DNA of 64,000 nt from Liriodendron chinense. Lineage: Eukaryota > Streptophyta > Magnoliopsida > Magnoliales > Magnoliaceae. Positions within the stretch are counted from its first letter, which is position 1, and every line of letters begins with the position of its first letter. The notes under the pieces were generated by a model. That model saw only the letters and a list, made by a program, of their open reading frames with translations. It was not told where the DNA came from and searched no databases. The stretch covers positions 5,201,861-5,265,860 of the forward strand of contig ML058453.1 in assembly GCA_003013855.2 (NCBI GenBank), written 5' to 3'. Position numbers and translations under genes: made by a program. Below, one piece after another: positions 45,199-59,009 of this stretch.

Positions 45199-48100
45199 AA
45201 AAGTTGTATTAATACCTCCTAAAAACTACTTTGGGAATTTTTTATATTGGAAATATCTTGTTTCTTTTTGTTAATATAGTCCCATATTTTAAGAATTTTG
45301 GCAAATTAAAAAAAAAAAAACTTTGATACATTTGCAAGCCGCATCAATCCTGATAGCAAAATGATGGAACAAACTGTGGATAAGCACAAAGCGCAAAAAG
45401 CATAATGATCAAGCGATCCCGACTCATCAATTTCGCTGCTTAGCTTGGACATTTAACCATATTTTTAGCCATCTTCTCGTTGGCAGCAGATAATTTATGA
45501 TCATCTGATCAGTATGGTTTTTGGTTACACCCTATTCACATCGAATGTGGGCTGACAATTTGAACTGTCTGGATTGATGTACATATGGGCCGCATGTAGA
45601 GATGACACATACAAAACTATTTTATTTATTAAGTTGTCCTCTATCTCAAGTGATGCATGTAGATATGAATGCTAGATTTTATTTTTTTTCATTACCTTAT
45701 TTTTCTTGTGCTATTTTGAGGTGTGTTTGGTTGCACCAAATATCATGAAATTTCATGATTAATCAGTCTATTCTGTTCCAAAACTTCATGATATTTCATG
45801 TAATATGTTGCAATGAAACACACCCTTAATAAGTTGACCACATTAAATTTTCCTTAATCAAGTTGAGGGCGAGGGATTGTTTCAAGGTATCCAGTCAAAA
45901 TAATCAAACTAATGAAAATCTTTACGATTTCAACTTATAAACCTCAATCAAAATTATCTAAATTGTTACTTTTTTGTATTACTATTAAATTTTTTTTATT
46001 TTACTTTCTTTATGACATTTCCTTTAGTTTTTAACGCTTCCACTGTTCTCTTTTAGCCAGAAAAAGTAGTTAGGGACCCAAATGTGTTGGGTCTGGTCCG
46101 GAGCCCAGATCTGAACCGTTAATAATCAAGCCTAGATTTTAGCCCAAGACCTGATCCATTAGTATCTGGGTTGGGTCTGGATGGGTCCAAGTCCAGTACT
46201 CTGGGTTTGGGTCAATCGTTGTTTCAGCCCATTGGCTGACTAGCTGGACCTGCTTTTGTGGCTGGTTAAGACCAAGCTAAATATGTAGTGAGTCAGGCTC
46301 CAGTTAGAAATGTATCCCATTTAAGTAATGGGTTAGGTTTATCCATTGAGTCTGCCCAATTAGAATTACATAGGTCGGATCATGGTTGGGCTGGATAAAT
46401 TATAAGTGGGTCCGGTTGGGCCATAGGGTGGGTCGGGTTTGGGTTAAACCTAACCCATTTCACCCCTATTTGGGCAATTTTGGGTTGGATCTAGACTAAG
46501 AGGATGTAGACCTGTCAAAGTATCTATGGATTGGTCCAAGTTGGGTTGGCCTGATATTTAATTCTGTACTTGATATAGATTTCCTGTTAAGCGTCCAACT
46601 GCAGTGTTTCTTTAAGCAGGTCTTCAAGGTTTTGGTCAATTGCCCTAAAGCATCATTTTAAGGGATGGTTCTTGATTGAGTTCAGGTGACCTGGGCTATT
46701 TTTGGGTAGATCCAACACATTTAGAAGTCAGGTCCCAGGCATGGTTGGCTCGATTTTGAGATGTTCTGGACCTGATTGGAGTGGTATTGGGTCCTAGACG
46801 CAACCCGGTGGGTCCAATTTCATGTCGAGACCCATTGTTATCTGATCAGGTCCCATTTGCACCCTTACAAATAATATTCATTTACTTTCCTTTCAGTACC
46901 CAACAAGACATACTAATGCTGTCATCCTTCATGCTTTATCCCTCTAAGAGACTCGAGGAAAATTCTACCCCGCTTGCCACATAAAGCAAGAGAGTAATGT
47001 GAGAGACCTTTATCAGTAATATCATTAGTGAATGTAATTTATCTTTGTGATTCATTTGAGTTTGGTTGTATCAAATATCATAAAATTTCATGACCATAGA
47101 AATATCATGATATTTAGTGCACCCAAACACTTTTAAATCACCTCATCATATTGTCAAGATTCATGATAAAAGTTGTGGAGGAAGTTCAATCCCCATTGCC
47201 AACCTGATCAAGTTGTAAGTGGGTAGGATACGGTCCGATATTGCAATATCCTTATACAATATAATTTGGACATTGGATACAAATACAGATTCAGATATTG
47301 TCTAAAGTAGTCGGATATAAGCCACATAGTCTAGTACTCGGATATTCAAACTAATATGTAATTAAAAAATAAGTTAAACATCCAATAAAATTAACAAAAA
47401 TACCTAAAATAGAAAAGTAATTTGCATTATTAGTTAATATTAAGTTACAAATCCTAAAGCATTTGTACACCATGGAATTTCATATATCATATATTACTAT
47501 TTAATATTTTGATTAAAATATTGTTAGTAAAGTAAATTATGAAAATGCCCTTGGGTAATGGGTAAGCGGATATAATATCCGTTTCCGACACGCTTAGAAG
47601 TCGGATGATTGGGTAAAAATCCCTTGTCCTTATCCCATTTGCTTGGGTCGGATACGTCAGGTAATAGGGTAGATGGATATCAATTGTGAGCTGTACAACC
47701 TGATGCAACCCTCGTCCCTTATTCAGGCTTGGTTGGACTGGTAGTGAGATCTCAAAACTCCCACTGGCTGAGTTAAACACACCCTAAAATATGAAAAGAA
47801 AATTCATATAAGTTCATATAAGTTAACTGAAATACTTGGGACAAAGCTATGATGATGATCATGATTGATCATGATGGATCAACGCAAGTCGATGAGGATC
47901 CGAGTCAGCCTAACTTGAGCATGGATTGGCCTGAGCCAACAACACAAGTCGCCGAGCCAAGCAGTGCAGCCTTGAGTTCTAGGAATCTCCAAAACCATAC
48001 CTTGATGTTAATTAAAGCAAACTATCCTTTCCATTTTTTATGGGTCCATCGGACAGTGACATTTTCTCTTTGGTGGGTCATCTGGGGTCGAAACCATTGC

Positions 48101-50310
48101 ATCGATGTTGTGACGGGTCCCTCAAATGGTTACTTTCAGGGCTCTACCCCCTGCTGTAGAAACCTGTAGTACACCTGAAAAATCCTAGAACATTGATTAC
48201 TAAATTCCTAATTATTTGTGATGGCAGTGTCCCAAAGGAGTTAGGACATTAGTGTTTGATTGTGGCTTGCATTGTCAGCTATTATAGGATGATGGCGTGT
48301 GGGGAAGCTCACCCAACTGTAAAGATGGGATAGACAACCACAAGCAAAGCAACATTCCAAGGACTTGGACATGGTGCATGGAAGTCCTTATCTTTGTTCA
48401 AGTGGAGTGATGAGGCTGTTGTCCCATTCCTTTCACTTCAATTCCCAACCGAGATCCTGCTATCAACAAGGCATTTTCTCTGGGTCCACGCCTCTAGACA
48501 GCTGCACATGTGTGAGAGCTACGTGTGTGGCTGGTGGACCCCTCGTGAAAGGTGCAATTGCTGATGGGCAGGTTCAATCAAGTGCCGAATATGGTGTAGT
48601 GTTTTTGTGCTGGGTCCCGTTGTCATTCGTCCTTGGCAATCAGATGGCATTGGGACCTGCTCCACAATGGCGAGACGACGATGGGACGGCATTTTGGTCT
48701 TCTAAGAGGAGAGAATTTTAGTGATTTCAGATGCTCAGAGGTGTTTGGGCTTTCTCTCTGGTGTATGTCTGTCTATGGATGGTCATTTTCATTGGTTGTT
48801 CCATACATGTACGTCTGTGAGTAGAATGATCCTGTGTGGAAATTTTTACACCAAAACTCACTCTATAAAACATCATCCCATCACTGCACATGTCCATTAA
48901 TCTTGGCCATTCAGTCAATGGGCCACCTCTTGAATGAGCCATAACTGAAGCTGCACCCATTAGATGCTCATGAACATCTGATCAGTAAGCTCTATTGGAT
49001 GGTTGTCTTGAAAGGCTTCATTGATCAGAAAGTAATGTTCTTCCAATCATCGTGATTTCAGTCTATCTCTCATCAAGGAGGTGGCCCATCAATTGGATGC
49101 CTTGATCAATGGCCGCATTCACCAATCGGATGACAAAGGCAGTTGCTACATTGAGTTTTAGTGTATGCCTTGTAGTGTTCCAAGTATCGATATCACTACA
49201 ACAGAAAAACGCTAAAAAAAATTTAGTGAAACTTCAAAAGATGCTAAAATACACATATTTGTATATTTAGGTATAAAAAATTACAAAAAAAAAGGCATAA
49301 ATAATTAAATTCCCATTTAACAGGGCTTAAAAACGTGTCATTGTAAGAAATTAGTCCAACCATCTAACCTTACATTGACATTATTTTGGTGAGAAATCGT
49401 TAACAACTAGAAATGAAAAGAAAGGTTGTGGTCTTGATATCGCTCATGTTATCACAACAAAAATATCACAATTTATTGATATTATCGTCAATAATTTGAA
49501 CACTACCTAAAATCATGTGCCCAACAAAAGAAAAATTAAAATAAAAACTTTGTTAATAACCAATTTTTTGGCAATATTGATACATTGGCGATGTTATTAA
49601 AATATCACTAATATATTGGCCATACAAACGGCACTTGGAGTTTACACAGTAAAAAATATTAGCAATACAAGTGATGCCTGGAATTTACATAGTCAGAAAT
49701 ATTGATGATATGTATACATTGGGGATACTTTGTGATACGCCATCAATACCTGGAATTTCTAATGCTACCAATGTTATTGGTATCGCCAAGCTGAAGTCCC
49801 AGATAATATCAGGGATATTTCAATAATATTGGGTATACTTCCAAAATGATGCCTTGTAGTTGGGATCTTTTTAATGAAGATTTTTAGTTGCTGAAAGAGG
49901 AAGAAGGACAAAAACAGTGAGAATCTTTATGGATTTCCTCAGCTCTTATTATCTTCCCATTTTACATCAGCAGTCGAAATTCCTGAAAACCTACTTTGGG
50001 GTCAGCTTAGATTCCATACACCCACTTCCGTTTTTATTTTGTTAGCCAAGGCAAAAGCCAAAATGAGGCCACCACCAGAGCCAGTTGTAGTGAAGTAAAC
50101 AGAACCATCATGAGTCAGTAGATTTTGATGTTTTGATCCTACATGGTGGCCTAGAAGCTCTTCAAAAGAATCATATTCTTTATTTAACTAACAAATGAAA
50201 ATGCTAAGATTCGGTAGAAACCCGTAAACTCCATTGAATTTGCATGGCGAGAAACTTCTAGCAATTTTAGTGGCAGGGCAATCATCTATGAGTGGGCAAG
50301 TTAGATGAAA
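45199..50310. other. Gene-free DNA with a GGGTC-rich block
   Basis: No gene-like frame occurs in 5 kb. 46080-46870 is full of GGGTC/GGGTT words (CTGGGTTGGGTCTGG, GGGTCGGGTTTGGG), the same style as the tandem repeat at 63.5-64 kb. 49200-49860 is AT-rich with repeated GATATTGC-like words. I see nothing else. Confidence 0.4.
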
Positions 50311-50313
50311 ACC

Positions 50314-50536
50314 TTAGGAAGCGTTTGGATGCATGAGGAATTTGAATTGTGAAAATTCAGTTTAATCATGAAGAAATGATAAAAATTGCAGTTTACGTTT
50401 GTCCTACTCCAACTTGAAAGCGAAAGCAATGTACTTGCAATTTGGAGCCCATACCCTCAATTCGAATGCTAAGGGAACCACTTCATGACACTCATAATTG
50501 CAATTTGATTCAAATGTGAATCCAAACGCAACCTTA
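50314..50536. mobile_element. hAT-like MITE downstream of the receptor kinase
   Basis: TTAGGAAGCGTTTGGAT at the left mirrors ATCCAAACGCAACCTTA at the right with minor differences. It lies about 110 bases past the kinase stop codon and may be in its 3' UTR. Confidence 0.6.
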
Positions 50537-50647
50537 TGAATTATTTTTCCTGCAATTGAACATATTTCTACTCCCATCTCTTGGGGGGACTAAATCTGCA
50601 CAACTTAATGATCCAATCATACATACAATCATACAATTCAAATCTCC

Positions 50648-53600
50648 TTACTGAAAGGCTACCGTACTGGAACTGGAAGAGAAGATCAAGGGAGGTGATC
50701 TGATAAAAGGTTCAGATGGTCTAGTGAAACTGCTGCAGTGGGCTGCTTTCGTGTTGGCTAGGAATCCCTTGCGAGCCATATCAGCTCTGGTGGATTCTTC
50801 GGTTTCGTGCCTGATTTCCTTGAGCAGCACAGCTACATCTTTCATGGTGGGCCTCTCCGCTGGACAAGGGTTCACGCATAGAAGGGCCACACCAAGGACT
50901 TGAAGCATTTCCTGGATCTGAGACTCTGCATGGTCTTGAAGTTGCTTGTCGAGCATGTCTATGGCCAATCTGCCTGTTTTCCGCAGTTCCCATCGGACCC
51001 AATTGACAATGTGGGTCCCATCTGGGATGCGATGATCGGTTGGTTGCATCCCAGTTAAGACCTCTAGAAGCACCACACCGTAGCTGTAGACATCACTCTT
51101 CTCTGTGATCTTCATACTGTATCCATACTCTGCAATCCATGATGGTGATAAAGAGATTGTTAGTTGAACAGAAATACTCATGTTGCTAGTGCAGGCAGAA
51201 ATTATAAGCATGGAAGAGATTTCTAAGATTCAATCACAGTTTCTCCCTTTGCTGAATTTAAGAGCCTGCAGGTAAGCAATTTGCGGAAACTGAAAGCATT
51301 GGTATTTTTAGTTCATTCCAGAAGAGCCATCAGCTAGAGTTTAAAAACTCTTCGTGCAACTGAGTCAACTTGATTTGAACCAGACTTGGGTCAAGTTAAA
51401 AGGTTAACTCATTCTTGTAAAACTTAAAGAAACTCATCTTATAAGCTCAGACATTCGATTACTCAAAAATTAAAATAATCAGATGATACCAGGATTTTAA
51501 GCTAGGAAAAGCAGGATCAAGTACTCTGACCAGGTACTGAGCCAACTCATCCCAGGCTTTCATTGATCCGAGTCAAGGTAATCAAAGATCTCTAACTTTA
51601 ATAAGCATATTCCTCATTATAAAACTAAAAACTAAGAAGAAAGATCTGAAACTCTTTCACTTACCAGGAGCAATGTATCCATAAGAACCAGCCACAGTAT
51701 TGCAGGATTTTGTATGATCAGAACAATCGACGAGCATTGCAAGGCCGAAATCTGCGAGATATGCTTCAAAATGTGGGCCAATCAAGATGTTATTGGCCTT
51801 GATATCACGATGAACGATTGGAGGAATACAGTCATGGTGAAGATAGGCCAGCCCTTGTGCTGCTCCAAGAACAATCTTATATCTCAAATCCCAGTCCAAG
51901 AAAACCTTCTTCTCATGAAGCAATCCAGCCAAACTCCCATTGCTGATGTAATCGAACAAGAGTAATCTGGTATTCTTGTTAGTACAAAAACCCAAAAGCC
52001 TTACTATGTTCTTATGTCTGATAGACCCAAGAGTCTTAATTTCCGCTGAGAATGAATCCTGCTCTGAAATCTCTCCATTCTTAGCCGGCCACAGCTTCTT
52101 AACTGCGATCACCTGTCCGATTCGAGTCTCGACGCGATAAACCTTGCCGGAAGAGCCTTGCCCAACAACATTCGAATCCGATAGCTTTGTGACAATATCA
52201 TCAAGAGAGAAATTCAGCTTCTGAAATGGTGTGATCTTCCACTCCCACCCATGTTCATTTTCTTCATCTCTTCCAACTGCCCTTTTCCGAGCTCGGATCA
52301 CCAGCAGTATTCCTAGAAGCATGAACCCCAGAGCTATAGCAACGCTAAGTATGACACGGAGAACTTCAGTTTGAGTTGAGTTTCTTTGTCCAGACCTTTC
52401 AGTGACCTGGGTATCTCCAACTTGAACAAAACATTCATCCCGACCAGTGCAAAGCTCTCGATTGCCGGAAAGACACGTTGATGGGAGCTCTCGGAAAAAT
52501 GTTGTATCGGGAAGATAACCTGAGAAATTATTGTATGAAACATCCAAAGAAACAAGATTTTCAAGCTGACCCAATACCCTCAAACTCCCTACCAACATGT
52601 TGTGAGAGAGATCTAGGTACGCGAGCTTTGAAAACTTTGAAAATCCTTCTGGGATTGGGCCCGAAAGAGAATTCCAACTCAAATTCAACATGATATCTAG
52701 TCCTTGCAAATTGCCAATCTCATCAGGAATGAAACCAGACATTCTGTTGCTGCTCATATCCAGCAGCTGCAGATCCTTGCAAAGACCCAAGGACTTGGGA
52801 ATCAAACCGGTAATATAATTGCCATTTAAAATGAGTTTATTCAGCGTCGTGAGCTTTCCTAAGCTCTCAGGAACAGAACCTGAGATTCCATTCAGTGAAA
52901 GGTCAAGAACATTGAGAGAAACAAGAAATTCGAAGGAGGCAGGAATCTGGCCTTGAAGCCTATTTTCATGCAAATCGAGCATTTCTAGATGAGTACAGTT
53001 ACCAATTCCTGGTGGAATTTCCCCGGAGAACTGATTTTCTGATAATTCCAGGAAGCTCAAGCTACTTAAAAGATTGATTTCTGGTGGGATTTGGCCTGAT
53101 AACTGGTTAAATCCCAGCCGCAGACGGATCAACCCAGTGCAATTGCCAATGTCTGGCGGAATCTTTCCCGAAAACCCATTTGAGATGAGCAACAGTTTAG
53201 TTAAGTTCTTCAGATTGAACAGAGAATTAGGAAGAGACCCAGTAAGGAAATTGTGCGAAAGATCCAATGCTTGAAGCTGTTCGCAATCACCCAATTCAGA
53301 CGGTATGTTACCATGGAGCTGATTCTGCCATGCGAAGAACTGAGTCATCTCCTTCAACCGCCCGATTTCCACCGGAATCTCACCCGAAAGTTGGTTATTA
53401 TCCACTTCCAGTTGTTTCAGGCTCGACAAGTTCCCCAAGAAAGGCGGAATTCTCCCGGAGATGTTGTTTTCAGATAATAGAAGCTCCTCTAACCTGCCCA
53501 AATTAGAATAGGAGAGTGGAATTTCACCGGTCAGAGAATTCAAAGACAAGTCTATAACTCTCAAATCAGTGCAGTTTCCAAACACTTCAGGAACATTCCC

Positions 53601-54497
53601 GGTCAGATTATTATTCCACAACAAGATGCTCTTAAGATTCTTCAACAGGCCCAATTCGGCTGGAATCTCCCCAGAAAGTTGGTTTTGGTATAGGAACAGA
53701 GACTCAAGAGCAGAGCAGTTAGCAATTTGAGGAGGAATCCTGCCCGAGATATTCGCAGTATAGATCGAAAGCGTCCTGAGATTCTTCAATTCTCCAAAAC
53801 TCGCCGGAATCTCACCCGAAACTGCAGTCGCTGCAAGACCCAAAAAAACTAGACCTTTGCAGTTTGAAATCTCAGCCGGAATTCCTCCACGAATTCCCGC
53901 ATTCCCGCCAGCCCTTAAGATTTCCAGGTTCAACAATCGTCCAATTTCCACTGGGACCTTTCCAGAGAACCGGTTGTCAAACAGCTCAAGCCGCTGGAGA
54001 CTCGAACAGTTGCCGATTTCCGGGGGGAGCTCGCCTTGCAAGAAATTGGAATTCAATGACAGGAACATCAACTGGGATAGCTTTCCGATATCAGGTGGGA
54101 TTCTCCCACTGAGCGCATTGTAGCTAAGATCAAGCATGGTCAGCGACGATGATAGGTTCGCAATCGATGATGGGATTTCTCCGGTGAGGTTCGCATTAGA
54201 GATGATGATGGTGGTGAGGGAGGTGAAGGAGAGTAGCTGACTAGGGAAGGTGGTGGGGAGATTGATGGAGTTGATTTTGATTTCAGAGACCAACCCATCT
54301 CTAGAACATGTGATGTAAGTCCAATTGCATGGATTCTGGTGGGATTGGTTCCATGAAGAGAAGAGAGAAGGAGAGGAGGAGTTGAAGCTTGAGAGCCATG
54401 AAAGGAGGGAGAGTCCTTCATGGTTCAATGCAGAAATGGGAAGGGAGATTGAGAGGCTGAGAAGGAAGAGTAGGAAAGAGATTGGATTGCTTGGCAT
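50648..54497 (-). CDS. RGI-like: LRR-XI receptor-like kinase, RGI/RCH1 (root growth factor receptor) type
   Basis: Exon 1 is 54497-51665 and exon 2 is 51129-50648 with a 535-base GT-AG intron, giving 1104 aa; the intron splits the APE glutamate codon, a site typical of this subfamily. Order of parts: signal peptide (1 to about 23), LRR N-terminal cap (25-64, with Cys57 and Cys64), about two dozen LRRs (about 70-660), a membrane span (713-734), and a kinase. Kinase residues are all present: glycine loop GQGSSGKV (779-786), Lys800, HRD (896-898), DFG (916-918), APE (943-945). RAGG at 195-198 fits the RxGG motif reported for receptors of sulfated RGF/GLV peptides, which act in root meristem maintenance. 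The exact paralogue is uncertain. It is an RD kinase and should be active. Confidence 0.92.
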
Positions 54498-54673
54498 TGG
54501 GAAGTTTGGTTGTGGTGGTGTAATGCTTCTCTTTCTTGAGTAGTTATAGTTCTAATGGAACTACTGCTTCCTCTAGTTGAAATTGATGTTGCTTTTCTGT
54601 CTAAGTACTTCAGTTTCAATTCCAGATTGGTCCCATGGATAGACTATAAACTGAAACTTGTTGTATAAGACAT

Positions 54674-54684
54674 CTCTATATATG
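54674..54684 (-). promoter_or_regulatory. Candidate TATA box for the receptor kinase
   Basis: TCATATATAGA on the minus strand lies about 180 bases before the start codon, followed by a leader with CT-rich stretches. The assignment rests on position and sequence only. Confidence 0.4.
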
Positions 54685-54699
54685 ATTGGATGGACTAGA

Positions 54700-55330
54700 T
54701 TAGGATGATGGACGGACTAGATTAGGATGATGGACAACATGTTGGACAGTGCAGGTGTATACACTGAGTTTTGGTATATAGTTATCCACAAGAGAATTCC
54801 TCCAAATGGTTTTAAGACTCGTACGGCTTGGTGATGAGTCGTATTGGGCCGAGCCAACAGCTACTCTCAGCTCCGACTCGCAGTGACATACCAGACCGAA
54901 CTTGACTCTTATTATAAATTTTTTAACACACGCACTCACACTTTGGTGGGAGAAGTATGGAGGTGAGTCAAACTAGCAAAACAAAAAACACACAAGTAAG
55001 TTCATACAAAAAAATAATTCAAATTTTACATGAGAAACCCTTTTTAAGTAAAAATTACAGTTAAAAAGTAATATGCATTATAAATTTTAGAAGTTACAAG
55101 AGATGAAATTACCCAATCAAAGTCCTAAGAGAAACTCTAGCTTTCTCTCTCATCAAAATCCTCTTAAACTCGTAAACATATCTTAACTAATAATTGAAAT
55201 TAGAAATAACTTATGCAAAATCGCGTAAAACTGCAAAAATCGGTGGTCGATTGACACCCCCCAACCACCCGACGATCACATGTTCAGACATGTTTGATTG
55301 TCTGAACATGCCAAAAAAAAACCTCAACAC
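54700..55330. other. Gene-free upstream DNA
   Basis: It begins with a short tandem repeat (GGATGATGGACGGACTAGATTA-like, about 54694-54735). The rest is AT-rich with no gene. Confidence 0.4.
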
Positions 55331-55335
55331 ACTCA

Positions 55336-55915
55336 CTGTTGGATATAATTGTTGAAAACAGCATATTAAAAAATCGAGAATAGAATTAAAATAATAAATT
55401 AAAGAGATAAATAACTTATGTGTTTGAGTCGAGACATGACTGATTCACTCGGCTTGAAATCAAATCTGCCCTCCTTGGGCTGCATCCCAAACGCAACAAG
55501 ATTTTTTGAATAGATGGCCTCCAGGATACAACGATTATTGCCCGGTCCCAATGGTGCACTCGCTGTACACGGGCTCGAACCAACGTGCAGAACTTAAACC
55601 GAAGTTATTGACTCACTTGCAAACTCAGTTGACAAACAGCAATAAACCAAATAGGATTTTGAAGAACTAAAAGGAAAACTTGATTTCAGAGAGTGAAAAC
55701 GGATTAGAGGACAGGTCTATATATGAACCGAGATTAGATGCCTGAAGCACTGTTTCAAATGGATTAGGTCCGTTGGGTTTAAACCCAACAGGAGTGACCG
55801 AGTATACTTAAGGAAAATTGTTTAGCGCGAGTGTACTCTCAATCCCACCCAGACTCAGACCTAAACCGACACTGGCACCGGCTCGGCTCGGCGGGCGGGC
55901 GGGCTAGCGCACGTT
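55336..55915 (-). other. Possible LTR fragment, minus strand
   Basis: On the minus strand it ends in TTATATCCAACA, and it contains a transcribed-leader-like stretch with a CT-rich portion, similar in style to R/U5 of plant LTR elements. No partner LTR, primer site or target duplication was found. Confidence 0.3.
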
Positions 55916-56139
55916 TGACCAATGGCATAGATTTGAGCTAATGGAATAGCCTCCCATCGGACCAAATTCATAAGCCCCCTAAGAAGGGTCTCAAGGAGCT
56001 CAAGCCCAATACTAAAATTTCATCTTATAATTTTATGATTTCTTTTATACATAACATGGAAGGAAATTCAAATTTAAAACACATTTTAATTTTAAAATTC
56101 ATTTAAAATACAATACTCACATCACAGTGAAATTTCACC

Positions 56140-56230
56140 ATCACTGCAACCGGTACTCGAACCTTTGACCTCATTTTGAACGCCTGTGAGTCTAACAACG
56201 AGGCATGAGTAAGGACCTGCCTTGACGGTT
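56140..56230 (-). other. tRNA-like box B (SINE-like?)
   Basis: GGTTCGAGTACC on the minus strand fits a pol III box B. No cloverleaf could be drawn, so it is not a tRNA gene. Confidence 0.2.
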
Positions 56231-56589
56231 AATGCAGAGATGAGAATTACAAATATACGAGATGTGCGGAAGAGAAGGGTCATACATGGTGGTGACCCAA
56301 CTGCCATATGCGTGGTAATTGGCAGTGTACGTTAACCCATTGATTCCAAACCGTTGAAATCGGACGGAGTACTATTGATGGAGTAGATTCCGTACCGTTC
56401 AAATCGTGAGGAGTAATATTGATGGAATACTGTATGAAGAGTACATTAGTTGCATAATCCAAACAGGTAAATACGAGGCCATCAAATGGACGGATAAAAA
56501 TAAATTGATCAAGGGATCCAAATTCAACTGACGATGTCATGTGGTTAAGATTGTCTGATAGTTATACTCTTAGCCAATGCTTCATCCAT

Positions 56590-56790
56590 AGTGGGGCCCG
56601 CATAGTGGATGCCTGGATGGCCCTACGTGTATACCACGTGAACATTCTGATGCGGTTTGGATAGTGACTCTCCCACTAGCAGAAAATGATCTGAAAAAAT
56701 GGATGAACAGCGTGGATGACACACATACATTATGGTGGGTCCCACAGAGCACGGACCACTGGCCGGGCACTAACCAATCCGCGTTAATTT
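56590..56790. mobile_element. Palindromic MITE, right half
   Basis: AAAATGATCTGAAAAAATGG, the block with ACACATACATTATGG, and the end CACTAACCAATCCGCG match right arms of the family. The left arm is largely lost. Confidence 0.55.
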
Positions 56791-57356
56791 TGTTCAGGCC
56801 AACCTATCCACGGAACGGACTCCGATTAGGTATGGAGGGGTGCGTGTCACCTTATCGTTGATAGAGAGCCGTAGGGCCTGCACCAATGTGATGGAGCTGT
56901 GAGCACACCACTTTCACATCAGTGTGGGCTTGACCAGCTCTCCACCAATGCCGAGGTGCACACACCCCGTCCGGTCTCTTCAGCGTCCAGGTGGGGTAGT
57001 ACCTAATCTGAGCCCCCACAGAACCACCTGAAACTGTGATTAATGGGCCCACTGCCATGCATGACCCACCTTTCGAGGATCTTCACAATTTGTTGAAGTA
57101 TTTTCATCTGTGAACACCACCGTCTGATTTTGACCTTTTCATTTTTAACAGTTCATTTACAAGGCCCAACAGATTATCTAAACGAAGTGATTTTCTTCAG
57201 CGTTAATCATTTATTGGTGGGCCGACAGGATGAACCGTTCTGGTCATTGAGCGTGGGGACCACGTAAGGAGCGACCTGGGACTGATGGTACCGCGGACTA
57301 TGGATCTTTTTGCTTGGGGAAGTCCTGGCATCCGGCATCATGATATGGGCAAACCT
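56791..57356. other. Gene-free DNA between MITEs
   Basis: GC is somewhat higher than average. Only chance frames are present. Confidence 0.4.
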
Positions 57357-57366
57357 CATGTGGTCC

Positions 57367-57765
57367 AGTAGCGGATTGGGTGGGGACCCATCAGCACCCA
57401 GCTACGTGGTGTTGGGCGCTGTCGGGCCCATCATGATGCGTGTTTTTAATATCCACTCCGTCCATCCTTTTTTCCAACTCATTTCAGCGCATGATCCCAA
57501 AAATGAAGTAGATCAGAAGCTCAAGTGGACTACAGTACAGGAAAGTGGTCATCCAAAACTTTGGTGGCCCTGAGAAGTTTTTAATGGTGAGCGTAAAATC
57601 ACCACTGTTTCCTGTGGTGTGGTCCACTTGAGCTTTTCATCTTCTTCATTTTTGTGCTGATACCCTAAAATGATCTGAAAAAATGGATGGACGGCATAGA
57701 TAAAACACATACATCGCGGTGGTCCCTACAGCGCGGTGGTGTTGGGTCCCCACCCAAGCCGCTTC
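57367..57765. mobile_element. Best-preserved palindromic Mutator-like MITE
   Basis: The left end AGTAGCGGATTGGGTGGGG mirrors CCCCACCCAAGCCGCTTCC. Target duplication CATGTGGTCC lies at 57357-57366 and 57766-57775. The two halves pair along nearly their whole length (for example the GTCCATCC.TTTTT block and AAAAATGGATGGAC), so a transcript would fold into one long hairpin. There is no coding frame. Confidence 0.85.
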
Positions 57766-57775
57766 CATGTGGTCC

Positions 57776-59009
57776 CGAGTGTGCAACACTGCTATTGGTG
57801 CGCTCCGGAACCACACAACACGTGGAAAGTCTAATCATTCATCTGGACCGCTCATTTGGCTCACTCCGTTATTCATGCGACACCACAAAAAAACTCACCC
57901 TGATCGAAGGATGCCAACCGTCCAAATATTGACCTCTCTTTTTATGACCTTCAGTTTATAAAGCCACATAGGGATGGTTATGGTTGTCTGATCAAATTAT
58001 CCTCCTTATTTTGACCCAAAAAAAAAATCCTATTCGCATTGACCATTGGAACTTCTTTGATCCAGATCGTCCATTTTGCATGCAATTGATCAAATGGAAA
58101 AGCTCATCTGATAGGTGTAAAATTTCGTGGGGGTCCATGAAAAGTGAGTGAAAATCCAATATATGCCGCAGATCGATGATTTGACCCTCCACTCATCCAA
58201 AAGCACCACTGAACTTCAACTTGGGTGTGCCCGAGACAACTGGAGTGGGCCCCGAAAGATTAGCATTAGCTTAAGCGAAAGAGAAAAGCTTTGATACTCT
58301 GGCAGATCGTGATGGATGATATACGGGCATTTGTAAATTCTGTACATCCCAACAGATAAATCAAATTAAACTGTCCAAAGTATGAGTCCTTGCTTAGATG
58401 TATCATGAACTAAAAGTCAAGCTTATTCGAATATCTGACTACCGGATTGGTAGGCACACATTGGACGGCTACAAAATAAAAAATCCAATGGTCCTGTTTC
58501 AATAAACAAGTGTCCACAAATCACAGGTCAGGATTGTTCAACCAATCTGATTTTTTGAGCTGTGACTCAAATCAGCAGGTTCCACAATTTAGACAGTCTT
58601 ACTTGAGTTAATATATACACCATGTAGAATGTCCGAGTGCCCGAGTATCAAGCATATCCACCTCACGAGTATCATATAACTCCCCTAAGCAAAATAGCAA
58701 GTTAGCAACAAAATGATAATTCCAGTATATATGTTGGAAAAATCCAAAAATCATGGAAAAGGTGGGGGAAAAGCTCCAAAATGAGAGACATGGTGGATCA
58801 AGGACAAAGAGATCTTTACATAAAAGCTGACCTTTCAAAAGGATGAGGAATTTTTTTGTAGTTTGTTGTGGATGAATGTGAATGTGATGGGCCACCCAAC
58901 CCATTCCTCATACATGAACCTCTGGCCCCTCCCCCAAAAAATACATGAACCATCCACACCCAATTGACAATACAAGCTATACAGCTTGCATTTGAATGTG
59001 ATGGTCCCC
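57776..59009. other. Gene-free DNA
   Basis: Only chance frames (for example 58608-58904, minus) without recognisable domains. I see no element boundaries. Confidence 0.4.

Noticed and set aside
47849..48721. Two 106-118 codon plus-strand frames
   Set aside because: No recognisable domain, no plausible splice partners, and composition like the surrounding gene-free DNA.
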